Shown one piece after another: positions 12,479 to 20,975 of a DNA stretch of 64,000 nucleotides. How positions within the stretch are numbered: the stretch's first letter is position 1; each line of letters opens with the position of its first letter. Source of the stretch: Citrobacter freundii (GTDB lineage: Bacteria > Pseudomonadota > Gammaproteobacteria > Enterobacterales > Enterobacteriaceae); NCBI RefSeq assembly GCF_011077955.1, contig NZ_JAALBX010000001.1:372001-436000 (forward strand), given 5' to 3'. The translations under genes and the position numbers were made by a program. The notes beneath the pieces were generated by a model, which was not told where the DNA came from, ran no database searches, and worked only from the letters and a program-made list of their open reading frames with translations.

Positions 12479-12580
12479 ATGGTTCTGCGAAATCGACAAT
12501 CAGTCCTGAGACAACGCCGTAACGCTGGCGTCGCAGTCCCGTTTTTCTTTCCGTTATCCAATGAAAATACCCCTCAATGA
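12479..12580 (+). CDS. pyrL: pyrBI operon leader peptide PyrL
   Basis: A 33-codon ORF preceded by GGGAGGAAGC. It is arginine/glutamine rich early, then contains VPFFFPL encoded over a pyrimidine-rich stretch, and its TGA stop lies inside the attenuator stem. In E. coli the 44-codon pyrL couples translation to transcription: when UTP is low RNA polymerase pauses in the U-rich segment, the ribosome catches up and blocks the terminator, and pyrBI is read. The peptide is shorter than the K-12 one but the layout (U-rich pause region, stop codon in the hairpin) is the same. Confidence 0.88.
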   Translation: MVLRNRQSVLRQRRNAGVAVPFFFPLSNENTPQ

Positions 12581-12593
12581 GGGGTTTTTTTTT
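12570..12593 (+). terminator. pyrBI attenuator
   Basis: Stem CCCCTC / GAGGGG with an AAT loop followed by nine T residues. The pyrL stop codon TGA spans the loop-stem junction, so a translating ribosome would physically prevent hairpin formation. Confidence 0.93.
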
Positions 12594-12631
12594 GCCCGGC
12601 GTTTGCCCGCCGTTCGAAAAAGGAGAGAGTC

Positions 12632-13567
12632 ATGGCTAACCCGCTTTATCAAAAGCACATTATTTCCATCAACGATCTGGACCGCGAAGAGCTGGAACTG
12701 GTGCTGGCGACCGCCGCGCGTTTGAAGGCTGAGCCGCAACCTGAATTGTTGAAGCATAAAGTGGTGGCCAGCTGTTTCTTTGAGGCCTCAACCCGTACCC
12801 GCCTCTCATTTGAAACCTCGATTCACCGTCTGGGCGCATCGGTGGTTGGGTTCTCCGACAGCAGTAACACGTCGCTTGGCAAGAAGGGAGAAACCCTGGC
12901 GGATACCATTTCCGTTATCAGCACCTACGTGGACGCGATAGTGATGCGTCATCCGCAGGAAGGCGCGGCACGCCTCGCGACTGAATTTTCTGGCGGTGTT
13001 CCGGTATTGAACGCCGGTGACGGCGCCAATCAACATCCGACCCAGACGCTGCTCGATCTGTTTACCATTCAGGAAACCCAGGGGCGGCTGGAAAATCTCA
13101 ATATCGCGATGGTGGGCGACCTGAAATATGGCCGTACGGTGCATTCCCTGGCCCAGGCGCTGGCGAAATTCAACGGCAATCACTTTTATTTTATTGCCCC
13201 TGAAGCTCTGGCGATGCCGCAGTACATCCTCGATATGCTCGAAGAAAAAGGCATCGCCTGGAGTCTGCACGACGCTATCGACGATGTGGTGCGCGAGGTG
13301 GATATCCTCTACATGACCCGCGTGCAGAAAGAGCGTCTCGACCCGTCGGAATACGCCAATGTGAAAGCGCAGTTTGTCCTGCGCGCCGCCGATCTCAACG
13401 GCGCACGCAGCAATATGAAGGTTCTGCATCCGCTGCCGCGTATCGATGAGATAGCCACCGATGTGGATAAAACGCCGCACGCATGGTATTTCCAGCAGGC
13501 CGGCAACGGCATTTTTGCTCGCCAGGCTCTGCTGGCGCTGGTTCTCAATCGCGATTTCGCGCTGTAA
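12632..13567 (+). CDS. pyrB: Aspartate carbamoyltransferase catalytic chain PyrB
   Basis: 311 residues as in E. coli. Committed step of pyrimidine biosynthesis: carbamoyl phosphate + aspartate to N-carbamoylaspartate. Carbamoyl-phosphate loop STRTR at residues 53-57, [12 protein letters not shown], and the aspartate-binding 240s loop region YMTRVQKER. The catalytic trimer assembles with PyrI dimers. AAAAGGAGAG precedes the ATG. Follows the leader attenuator and is followed 17 bases later by pyrI. Confidence 0.98.
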   Translation: MANPLYQKHIISINDLDREELELVLATAARLKAEPQPELLKHKVVASCFFEASTRTRLSFETSIHRLGASVVGFSDSSNTSLGKKGETLADTISVISTYVDAIVMRHPQEGAARLATEFSGGVPVLNAGDGANQHPTQTLLDLFTIQETQGRLENLNIAMVGDLKYGRTVHSLAQALAKFNGNHFYFIAPEALAMPQYILDMLEEKGIAWSLHDAIDDVVREVDILYMTRVQKERLDPSEYANVKAQFVLRAADLNGARSNMKVLHPLPRIDEIATDVDKTPHAWYFQQAGNGIFARQALLALVLNRDFAL

Positions 13568-13584
13568 GTAAGAAGGAGATGATG

Positions 13585-14049
13585 ATGACACACGATAATA
13601 AACTCCAGGTGGAAGCCATCAGCCGTGGCACGGTGATCGACCATATTCCGGCACAGGTAGGCTTTAAGCTTCTTACGCTGTTTAAACTGACCGAAACAGA
13701 CCAGCGCATTACTATCGGCCTGAATCTGCCGTCCGGAGAAATGGGCCGCAAGGATTTGATTAAAATCGAAAATACCTTTTTGACCGATGAGCAGGTGAAC
13801 CAACTGGCGTTGTATGCGCCACAGGCGACGGTAAACCGCATCGACAATTATGAAGTGGTGGGTAAAAGTTGCCCGAGCCTGCCGGAACGCATCGAGAAAG
13901 TCCTGGTCTGCCCGAACAGCAACTGCATCAGCCGCGCCGAACCGGTGGCTTCCAGCTTCAGCGTCAAAAAACGCGCCGACGATATTGCGCTGAAATGCAA
14001 ATACTGTGAGAAAGAGTTTTCCCATCACGTGGTGCTGGCGGACGGCTAA
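13585..14049 (+). CDS. pyrI: Aspartate carbamoyltransferase regulatory chain PyrI
   Basis: 154 residues from the third of three consecutive ATG codons (13579, 13582, 13585); chosen because the product then begins [12 protein letters not shown] as in E. coli and AAGGAG is 6 bases upstream. Binds CTP/UTP (inhibition) and ATP (activation) in the N-terminal allosteric domain. The C-terminal zinc domain has its four cysteines at 109, 114, 138 and 141. Cotranscribed with pyrB. Confidence 0.97.
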   Translation: MTHDNKLQVEAISRGTVIDHIPAQVGFKLLTLFKLTETDQRITIGLNLPSGEMGRKDLIKIENTFLTDEQVNQLALYAPQATVNRIDNYEVVGKSCPSLPERIEKVLVCPNSNCISRAEPVASSFSVKKRADDIALKCKYCEKEFSHHVVLADG

Positions 14050-14135
14050 CGCCTGGGGGACAATAACAGGCCTGTACCTACAGGTAGGCCTGGGTATACT
14101 GTGCCCTCTTACCGCTGACAATTTCAGGAGAAACT

Positions 14136-14522
14136 ATGTCCCGCACTATCGCGACGGAAAATGCACCCGCAGCTATCGGCCCTTATGTTCAGGGTGTCGA
14201 TCTTGGCAGTATGATCATCACCTCCGGTCAGATCCCGGTTGATCCGAAAACCGGTGCGGTGGCCGATGATGTCTCTGCGCAAGCGCGTCAGTCTCTGGAA
14301 AACGTAAAAGCCATTGTTGAGGCTGCTGGCCTTAAAGTGGGCGATATCGTTAAAACTACCGTTTTCGTTAAAGATCTGAACGATTTCGCGACCGTTAACG
14401 CCACGTATGAAGCATTCTTTACAGAACACCAGGCGTCGTTCCCTGCGCGTTCTTGCGTAGAAGTCGCCCGTCTGCCGAAAGACGTAAAAATTGAGATTGA
14501 AGCCATCGCTGTGCGCCGCTAA
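14136..14522 (+). CDS. ridA: 2-iminobutanoate/2-iminopropanoate deaminase RidA
   Basis: 128 residues as in E. coli YjgF/RidA. Hydrolyses reactive enamine/imine intermediates released by PLP enzymes such as threonine dehydratase. The catalytic arginine R105 lies in the conserved PARSCVEVARLPKD segment. Preceded by CAGGAG. Follows pyrI by ~85 bases as in K-12. Confidence 0.97.
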   Translation: MSRTIATENAPAAIGPYVQGVDLGSMIITSGQIPVDPKTGAVADDVSAQARQSLENVKAIVEAAGLKVGDIVKTTVFVKDLNDFATVNATYEAFFTEHQASFPARSCVEVARLPKDVKIEIEAIAVRR

Positions 14523-14541
14523 GGCTTCTCTTTTTGAATAT

Positions 14542-14571
14542 AAAAAAGCCAGTCTGTTGACTGGCTTTTTT
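14542..14571. terminator. Terminator of ridA
   Basis: 12-bp inverted repeat of AAAAAAGCCAGT with ACTGGCTTTTTT and a 6-base loop. A-rich on one side and T-rich on the other, so it can work in both directions between ridA and mpl. Confidence 0.93.
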
Positions 14572-14669
14572 GTTGCTCTTCACGCGATGACTGTCGTCAG
14601 GCATGGCTATGGACACGCGGTTTAACGTTTAACCACGCCCGTGCCTGCGATCGGTCTCGACTGCATCCC

Positions 14670-16049
14670 TTACTCCTGTAAGGCCAGCGCCGCTTTCTTC
14701 GCAAGCGCATCCAGCAGCTTTTGATGGATCCCGCCAAAGCCGCCATTACTCATCACCAGAATGTGATCCCCCGGCTGGGCAGTTTTCACAATCATATCGA
14801 CCAGCGTATCGACATCGCCGCTCCAGTGTGCGGGCTGTACACAGGCATCCGCCACTTCAAACACCTGCCACGGAATATGCGACGGCTGGAACAGAAAGAC
14901 TTCATCAGCACGACCAAGGGATGGCGCGAGATCGTCTTTGCAATGCCCCATTTTCATGGTGTTAGAACGCGGTTCCAGCACCGCGAGGATACGCGCCGTA
15001 CCGCCGACTTTCCCGCGCAATGCCGCAAGCGTCGCCAGAATTGCCGTCGGGTGATGGGCGAAATCATCATACACCGTCACCCCGTTGGCTTCGCCACGCA
15101 GCTCCAGACGACGCCGGGCATTGATGAAACTGTTCAACGCCTGAGCGGCATCGGCAGGCGCCACGCCCACATGACGCGCCGCGGCGATTGCCATCAGCCC
15201 GTTATGCATGTTGTGCTCGCCAACCAGTTGCCAGTTCACTTCGCCCACGCGCTCGCCATCCAGCAGGACTTCCCAAATGGAGGCATCGGTATTGAGTTTT
15301 TTCGCCTGCCAGTGACCCTGCTCGCCCACCAGCTCCTGCTCGCTCCAGCAACCCATGGCCAGGGTTTGTTTCAGATTGGCATCGCCTTCCGGCCAAATGA
15401 TTTTGCCCTGCCCTGGCACAATGCGCACCAGATGGTGGAACTGCTTTTGAATTGCCCGCAGGTCGTCAAAAATATCCGCATGGTCGAACTCAAGGTTGTT
15501 CAGCACCAGTGTGCGCGGGCAGTAGTGCACGAACTTGGACCGTTTGTCGAAAAAGGCGCAGTCATACTCGTCCGCCTCAATCACAAAGAACGGGCTTTCC
15601 CCAAGACGTGCGGAGACGTCGAAGTTGCCCGGCACGCCGCCAATCACGAAACCCGGTTTATAACCGCAGGCTTCGAGGATCCAGGTGGCCATGCCCGCGG
15701 TAGTGGTTTTGCCATGGGTACCGGCAATAGCGACAACCCAACGGTCGCGCAGTACAAAATCATGCAGCCACTGCGGGCCAGACATAAAGGGGATATTTTG
15801 CTCAAGCACGGCCTCGACGCACGGGTTGCCGCGCGTCATGGCGTTGCCGATAATCACCAAATCCGGACGCGGATCGAGTTGTGCAACGTCATAGCCCTGA
15901 ATTAAATCAATACCTTGTTTTTCTAAAAGGGTACTCATCGGCGGGTAAACATTAGCGTCCGAGCCGGTTACCTCGTGGCCAAGGGTGCGCGCCAGCATGG
16001 CCAGCCCGCCCATAAAGGTGCCACACACACCCAAAATATGAATACGCAT
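14670..16049 (-). CDS. mpl: UDP-MurNAc-tripeptide ligase Mpl
   Basis: 459 residues (E. coli 457). Murein-recycling ligase that joins recovered L-Ala-D-Glu-meso-DAP to UDP-MurNAc. Mur-ligase fold: N-terminal Rossmann-like GVCGTFMGGLAMLA, ATP P-loop GTHGKTTT at residues 110-117, central EADEYDCAFFD and the YDDFAHHPTA motif. Convergent with ridA and divergent from fbp. In K-12 its 3' neighbour is yjgA, which is not here. Confidence 0.96.
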   Translation of the reverse strand: MRIHILGVCGTFMGGLAMLARTLGHEVTGSDANVYPPMSTLLEKQGIDLIQGYDVAQLDPRPDLVIIGNAMTRGNPCVEAVLEQNIPFMSGPQWLHDFVLRDRWVVAIAGTHGKTTTAGMATWILEACGYKPGFVIGGVPGNFDVSARLGESPFFVIEADEYDCAFFDKRSKFVHYCPRTLVLNNLEFDHADIFDDLRAIQKQFHHLVRIVPGQGKIIWPEGDANLKQTLAMGCWSEQELVGEQGHWQAKKLNTDASIWEVLLDGERVGEVNWQLVGEHNMHNGLMAIAAARHVGVAPADAAQALNSFINARRRLELRGEANGVTVYDDFAHHPTAILATLAALRGKVGGTARILAVLEPRSNTMKMGHCKDDLAPSLGRADEVFLFQPSHIPWQVFEVADACVQPAHWSGDVDTLVDMIVKTAQPGDHILVMSNGGFGGIHQKLLDALAKKAALALQE

Positions 16050-16223
16050 ACGTTACTGTCCTTTTTTTATCCGGCGCATATTCTACCTGCATGTCATCGT
16101 ACGAAGAAACGCCTTTAAGGCGATTCTGTAATTTGCTGCCTCGATTCACCTGTGCGCTACCCTTTATATCTTTGTTACGATTAAACGATCGCTTTACTCC
16201 AACCAGGATGCAGGGAAAGTGTT

Positions 16224-17222
16224 ATGAAAACGTTAGGTGAATTTATTGTCGAAAAGCAGCATGAATTTTCTCATGCTACCGGCGAACTGACGGCGTTGCT
16301 GTCGGCAATAAAGCTGGGCGCCAAGATTATCCATCGCGATATCAATAAAGCGGGTCTGGTTGATATCCTGGGCGCCAGCGGCGCTGAAAACGTACAGGGC
16401 GAAGTGCAGCAAAAACTCGACCTGTTCGCAAACGAAAAGCTCAAAGCCGCGCTGAAAGCCCGCGATATCGTCGCCGGGATCGCGTCGGAAGAAGAAGATG
16501 AAATTGTGGTGTTTGAAGGCTGTGAACACGCCAAATACGTGGTGTTAATGGACCCGCTCGACGGCTCCTCCAACATTGACGTTAACGTTTCTGTCGGCAC
16601 GATTTTCTCGATTTACCGCCGTGTTACCCCTGTGGGCACGCCGGTTACGGAAGAGGATTTCCTCCAGCCTGGCAGCAAACAGGTTGCCGCAGGTTATGTG
16701 GTTTATGGCTCCTCAACCATGCTGGTGTATACCACCGGTTGCGGCGTACACGCGTTTACTTACGACCCTTCCCTCGGCGTGTTCTGCCTGAGCCAGGAGC
16801 GCATGCGCTTCCCGAAAAAAGGCAACACGTACTCCATTAACGAAGGTAACTACATCAAATTCCCACAGGGCGTGAAGAAGTACATAAAGTTCTGTCAGGA
16901 AGAAGATACCGCCACCCAACGCCCGTACACGTCGCGCTATATCGGTTCTCTGGTCGCCGATTTCCACCGCAACCTGTTAAAAGGCGGGATTTACCTGTAT
17001 CCAAGCACTGCAAGCCACCCGGAAGGGAAACTGCGTTTGCTGTATGAATGCAACCCGATGGCGTTTCTGGCGGAACAGGCAGGCGGCAAGGCAAGCGACG
17101 GCAAAAACCGTATTCTGGACATTATCCCTGAAAGCCTGCACCAGCGCCGTCCGTTCTTTGTCGGCACCGACAGCATGGTAAACGACGTCGAACGCTTCAT
17201 TCGCGAATACCCGGACGCCTAA
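16224..17222 (+). CDS. fbp: Fructose-1,6-bisphosphatase class I
   Basis: 332 residues as in E. coli. Gluconeogenic enzyme converting fructose 1,6-bisphosphate to fructose 6-phosphate; AMP-inhibited. Metal site DPLDGSSN starts at residue 110, and the C-terminal substrate-site signature [14 protein letters not shown] is present. Divergent from mpl with a 174-bp gap, as in K-12. Confidence 0.97.
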   Translation: MKTLGEFIVEKQHEFSHATGELTALLSAIKLGAKIIHRDINKAGLVDILGASGAENVQGEVQQKLDLFANEKLKAALKARDIVAGIASEEEDEIVVFEGCEHAKYVVLMDPLDGSSNIDVNVSVGTIFSIYRRVTPVGTPVTEEDFLQPGSKQVAAGYVVYGSSTMLVYTTGCGVHAFTYDPSLGVFCLSQERMRFPKKGNTYSINEGNYIKFPQGVKKYIKFCQEEDTATQRPYTSRYIGSLVADFHRNLLKGGIYLYPSTASHPEGKLRLLYECNPMAFLAEQAGGKASDGKNRILDIIPESLHQRRPFFVGTDSMVNDVERFIREYPDA

Positions 17223-17226
17223 AAAA

Positions 17227-17249
17227 ATCCCCTGTCAGTGACAGGGGAT
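17227..17249 (+). terminator. First hairpin after fbp
   Basis: Stem ATCCCCTGT / ACAGGGGAT, loop CAGTG, starting 5 bases after the fbp stop. Preceded by an A run but not followed by T's. Confidence 0.6.
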
Positions 17250-17262
17250 CTGCATCATTCAC

Positions 17263-17287
17263 TACCCCGGCACGCCGGGGTATTTTT
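17263..17287. terminator. Terminator between fbp and the chemoreceptor gene
   Basis: Stem TACCCCGG / CCGGGGTA with a CACG loop followed by TTTTT. Overlaps the stop region of the convergent chemoreceptor gene. Together with the preceding hairpin it forms a double terminator. Confidence 0.85.
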
Positions 17288-18851
17288 ATGCCTGATACTG
17301 CACTTTGAAAGCGGACATGGTTTCCACCAGCAACTGCGACTGCGCCTCCAGAGAATGCGTGGCGGCAGAGGATTGCTCCACAAGCGCGGCATTCTGTTGC
17401 GCCGCTTCATCCATCTGGCTCACCGCGATATTCACCTGCTCAATACCGCGGCTCTGTTCGTGCGAGGCGCTGGCGATTTCCCGCATCAGTCGGGTCATAC
17501 GCATCACTTCGCTTGCGATTTCATCCATGGTTTCGCCTGCCTGCATCGCCAGATCGCTGCCTTCGCCAACGTGCGCCTGTGAATCAGCAATCAAAGTGCG
17601 GATTTCTTTGGCGGCCTCCGCGCTGCGGCTTGCCAGGTTTCGTACCTCTCCGGCCACAACCGCGAATCCGCGCCCCTGCTCCCCGGCGCGCGCCGCTTCC
17701 ACGGCAGCATTGAGCGCCAGGATATTGGTCTGGAAGGCTATGGCGTCGATAACGCTTAAGATATCGGCGATACGATTGGCGCTGCCGGAAATATCGCGCA
17801 TTTTCTCAATCACATAGCACACCATTTCACTGCCACGGTCCGCCGTTTCCGACACGCTCTGGGTAAGCTGATGCGCCTGTTCGGCGTTATCGGCGTTTTG
17901 CTTCACGGTCGCCGTGATCTGCTCCATGCTGGCGGCGGTTTGCTCAAGCGACGTCGCAGTCGACTCGGTGCGGCGCGACAGATCGCTGTTTCCGGCGGTC
18001 AGTTCGCGGCTACCGGTATCGATTTGTACGCTGGCGTCGCGCACCCGGGTGACCGATTCGATAAGCGACAGGCGCATGGCGTCGATGGCGTTCTCAAGCC
18101 GTCCGAGTTCATTATTGGACGTATGGCGCACGGTATGGGTCAGATCGCCGGTCGCGACCACTTCAAGTTGTTCAATCGCGCGGTTAAGCGGCGTGAGGAG
18201 TAAATGGCGCAGACCAAACCAGACGGCAGCAATCAGACCCGCCGCGATCAACGCCGTCAGCATCATAAATGCCAGCACCGACTGTTTATGCGCAAGCACT
18301 GCCGATACCTCATCTTTACCCCGGTTTTCGCTCCAGGATAAAAAGGCCCGCATGTCGTTATCAAACTTCTGCGACAGCGGGATCAGGCCGTTTTCCAGTA
18401 ATCCGTAATAGTCGTCCGGGCTTTGCTTTTTCAGGGCAGTCAGCAGCGGCGTAATACCGTTGACGTTAAAAGCGTCGAAGCTGCGGGCTAGTTGTCCCAG
18501 CAATTGCTGCCCTTGTTCATCGTCAATGTTGCTTTCCAGCAGGCCTTTAATGGTTTTGCGCCCCTGGCTAAGCTCGCTATCGATATGGCTTACGGATTTT
18601 TGCGCATCTTGCAGCAGACCGACTTCCATCAGCCGCACCGCTTGCCCGGCTTCATTACGCGCCCGCAAAATCTGCGTGTAGCCTTCATTCAGGCGCAGGA
18701 TCTGTTCGCCCTGAAGATGATTAATACGCTGAAGGGATGAGGAACTTTGGGTTAAGGCGTAGATACCGATGCCGCTGACCAGTAACAGTAATAACATCAT
18801 TACTGCCAGCACGGACAGCAGCCCCATACGGATTGAAAGGTTTTTCAACAT
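17286..18851 (-). CDS. Methyl-accepting chemotaxis protein (Tar/Tsr-like topology)
   Basis: 521 residues from the ATG at 18851 (GGGAA lies 6-8 bases upstream; earlier in-frame starts lack spacing). Membrane helix 1 at about 10-32, a ~155-residue periplasmic four-helix ligand domain, helix 2 at about 190-212, a HAMP domain (LNRAIEQLEVVATGDLTHTV), then the cytoplasmic signalling helices. The hairpin tip [33 protein letters not shown] is strongly conserved, and a methylation-helix segment TSLEQTAASMEQITATV is visible. The protein ends in FKVQYQA and lacks the NWETF CheR/CheB tether, so it probably depends on major receptors for adaptation. Ligand unknown. Not at this site in K-12. A FliA promoter precedes it. 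Confidence 0.93.
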   Translation of the reverse strand: MLKNLSIRMGLLSVLAVMMLLLLLVSGIGIYALTQSSSSLQRINHLQGEQILRLNEGYTQILRARNEAGQAVRLMEVGLLQDAQKSVSHIDSELSQGRKTIKGLLESNIDDEQGQQLLGQLARSFDAFNVNGITPLLTALKKQSPDDYYGLLENGLIPLSQKFDNDMRAFLSWSENRGKDEVSAVLAHKQSVLAFMMLTALIAAGLIAAVWFGLRHLLLTPLNRAIEQLEVVATGDLTHTVRHTSNNELGRLENAIDAMRLSLIESVTRVRDASVQIDTGSRELTAGNSDLSRRTESTATSLEQTAASMEQITATVKQNADNAEQAHQLTQSVSETADRGSEMVCYVIEKMRDISGSANRIADILSVIDAIAFQTNILALNAAVEAARAGEQGRGFAVVAGEVRNLASRSAEAAKEIRTLIADSQAHVGEGSDLAMQAGETMDEIASEVMRMTRLMREIASASHEQSRGIEQVNIAVSQMDEAAQQNAALVEQSSAATHSLEAQSQLLVETMSAFKVQYQA

Positions 18852-18900
18852 AGTCATTTCCCGGTAGTTGCCAATCACTCAACAAGAAGTTAGAAGTGAG

Positions 18901-18927
18901 TTATCGGCACTTACCGGAAAAAGTTTA
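18901..18927 (-). promoter_or_regulatory. Sigma-28 (FliA) promoter of the chemoreceptor gene
   Basis: Read on the minus strand: TAAA, exactly 15 bases, then GCCGATAA, i.e. a perfect match to the E. coli FliA core consensus. It lies 50 bases upstream of the chemoreceptor ATG, so the gene belongs to the class III flagellar/chemotaxis regulon. Confidence 0.9.
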
Positions 18928-18952
18928 ATCAGAAACCAATACTTTCAATATG

Positions 18953-19954
18953 TTACTGTTTTGCTATCGCCGAGTTAACGCGCGTAACAGCCGCGTTTTG
19001 ACGGTTTTCCCACAGCACGATCAGGCCGCGTTGCAGCGCAATAAAGATGAACAACAACACGCCGATTGCGATTTTGGTCCACCAGGAACTCAATGTGCCG
19101 TCGAAGTTGATGTACGTCTGAATCAGCCCCTGGATAGCGACGCCAAACAACGTGCCCAGTACCGTGCCTACCCCGCCAGACAGCAGCGTGCCGCCGATCA
19201 CTACCGATGCGATAGCATCCAGCTCCACCCCAACGCCTGCCAGCGCATAGCCCGCCTGGGTATAGATAGAGAAGACGATACCCGCAAGGGTCGCAAGCCC
19301 CGTGGAGAGCATGTAGATGCGGATCGTGGTGCTTCGGGTTGAGATCCCCATCAGGTTCGCCGAGGTGGCGTTGCCGCCAATTGCGTAAACCTGATTACCA
19401 AAGCGGGTGCGGTGCGCGAGGAAAATCCCAATGATCACCACGCCAAGCATCAGCAGCCCCATAGCGCTTAACCGACCGCCGCCGGGGATTTTCCAGGCGA
19501 GGCTTGAAAGCGTGTCGTAGACAGGATGGTTAATTGGAATCGACTCTTCTGACACCAGATAGCTGACGCCGCGCAGGAAGAACATCCCGGCCAGGGTGAT
19601 GATAAATGCCGGGATTTTCAGGGCGTCGATAAGTAGCCCCATAAACGCGCCGAAGGCGCAGCCCATAATGAGCACAAGCGGGAAGGCCACCAGCGGCGAA
19701 ATTCCCCAGTAACCGATGGCTTTGGCGAGGAATACGCCGGTAAAGGCGATGACCGACCCCACCGAGAGGTCAATCCCGCCGGAGAGGATAACAAACGTCA
19801 TACCGACCGCAATAATCCCCAGGAAGGCGTTATCGGTCAGGATGTTGCAAATCACCCGCGTTGAAGCAAAGCCCGGAAACTGCGTCAGGCAGTAAAGATA
19901 TCCCAGTACAAACACCGCCAGGGTTATCATCAGCGGTAAGTTACGTTTAATCAT
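18953..19954 (-). CDS. yjfF: Galactofuranose ABC transporter permease YjfF
   Basis: 333 residues (E. coli 331) from the ATG giving MIKRNLPLMITLAVF; a longer in-frame start would extend far into ytfT. BPD_transp_2 family permease with 8-10 membrane helices and the motif GMTFVILSGGIDLSVGSV. Works with YtfT as the second permease of the galactofuranose importer. Overlaps the end of ytfT by 8 bp, so translation is coupled. Confidence 0.95.
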   Translation of the reverse strand: MIKRNLPLMITLAVFVLGYLYCLTQFPGFASTRVICNILTDNAFLGIIAVGMTFVILSGGIDLSVGSVIAFTGVFLAKAIGYWGISPLVAFPLVLIMGCAFGAFMGLLIDALKIPAFIITLAGMFFLRGVSYLVSEESIPINHPVYDTLSSLAWKIPGGGRLSAMGLLMLGVVIIGIFLAHRTRFGNQVYAIGGNATSANLMGISTRSTTIRIYMLSTGLATLAGIVFSIYTQAGYALAGVGVELDAIASVVIGGTLLSGGVGTVLGTLFGVAIQGLIQTYINFDGTLSSWWTKIAIGVLLFIFIALQRGLIVLWENRQNAAVTRVNSAIAKQ

Positions 19955-20963
19955 CGCGGCGTCCCCGTCGTAACAGACTAATAAAGCGCGGTGACTGAAC
20001 AATCAGCACGCATAACACCACCACCGCTTTCACCACCTGGTTAAGCTCCGGTGAGAAACCAGACAGCAAAATGCCGGTGTTCATCCCCTGAATAATCAAT
20101 GCGCCCACCACAGACAGCACCAGATTGAAGCGACCGCCCATCAGCGATGCGCCGCCGATGACCACCGCCAGAATGGCATCCAGCTCAAGCCACAGACCGG
20201 CGTTGTTGGCATCCGCGCCACGAATGTCCGCCGTCACGATAATCCCGGCGATAGCGGCGCACAGGCCGCTTAACACGTAGGTCAGCATCACCATTAAACG
20301 GGTGTTCACCCCGGCGTTTTTCGCCGCGCGAATGTTAATCCCTACGGCTTCGATAAACATGCCCAGCGCCGTTTTACGCGTGAACAGCCAGAACACGAAT
20401 AACGTCACTATCGCGATAATGACCGGCGTTGGGAAAAAGAACAGCGAGCCGCTGCCAAGAAAAGAGAGCGCTGGCGAGTTAAACGTGACGATTTGTCCGG
20501 AGGTAATAAGCTGCGCCACCCCACGTCCGGCTACCATCAATATCAACGTGGCCACGAACGGCTGGATTTTTAATATCGCCACCAGAATGCCGTTCCATAA
20601 ACCGGCCAGTACGCCTACGCCCAACGCGCCAAGCAGTACCACTGGCAGACTGTGGCCTGAGACGGTTAACGATGCCGCCGTTGCGCCGGCAATCGCCATC
20701 ACGGCGCCAACCGACAGGTCGATGCCGCCGGTGGCAATGACCAGGGTCATCCCAATGGCGAGCAGTGCGACGGGTGCCGCACGGTTTAAGATATCAATCG
20801 GGCTGCCAAATAAGCGCCCGTCCTGAACCACTATCTGAAAGAAATGGTTCGCGACCATGCTGTCGACCAGCAAAACCAGCAATAACGCCACCAGTTGCGG
20901 CATTCCTTGCGGCCAGCGAAAACGACGTTTCGGCGCGCCGACATTCGGCACTGAACGAGTCAT
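19947..20963 (-). CDS. ytfT: Galactofuranose ABC transporter permease YtfT
   Basis: 338 residues from the ATG at 20963, which has AGGAGGG seven bases upstream; the codon before it is TTG and is the less likely start. Same RbsC-like permease family as YjfF, motif GMTLVIATGGIDLSVGAV. Third gene of ytfQ-ytfR-ytfT-yjfF, 12 bases after ytfR. Confidence 0.95.
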   Translation of the reverse strand: MTRSVPNVGAPKRRFRWPQGMPQLVALLLVLLVDSMVANHFFQIVVQDGRLFGSPIDILNRAAPVALLAIGMTLVIATGGIDLSVGAVMAIAGATAASLTVSGHSLPVVLLGALGVGVLAGLWNGILVAILKIQPFVATLILMVAGRGVAQLITSGQIVTFNSPALSFLGSGSLFFFPTPVIIAIVTLFVFWLFTRKTALGMFIEAVGINIRAAKNAGVNTRLMVMLTYVLSGLCAAIAGIIVTADIRGADANNAGLWLELDAILAVVIGGASLMGGRFNLVLSVVGALIIQGMNTGILLSGFSPELNQVVKAVVVLCVLIVQSPRFISLLRRGRRDD

Positions 20964-20975
20964 CAAGAGCCCTCC

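Noticed and set aside
14721-15905. 394-codon plus-strand ORF opposite mpl
   Set aside because: Antisense of Mpl, histidine/arginine-rich composition typical of reverse-strand frames of high-GC genes.
20302-20826. 174-codon plus-strand ORF opposite ytfT
   Set aside because: Serine/threonine/alanine/proline-rich antisense frame of a permease gene; shadow.
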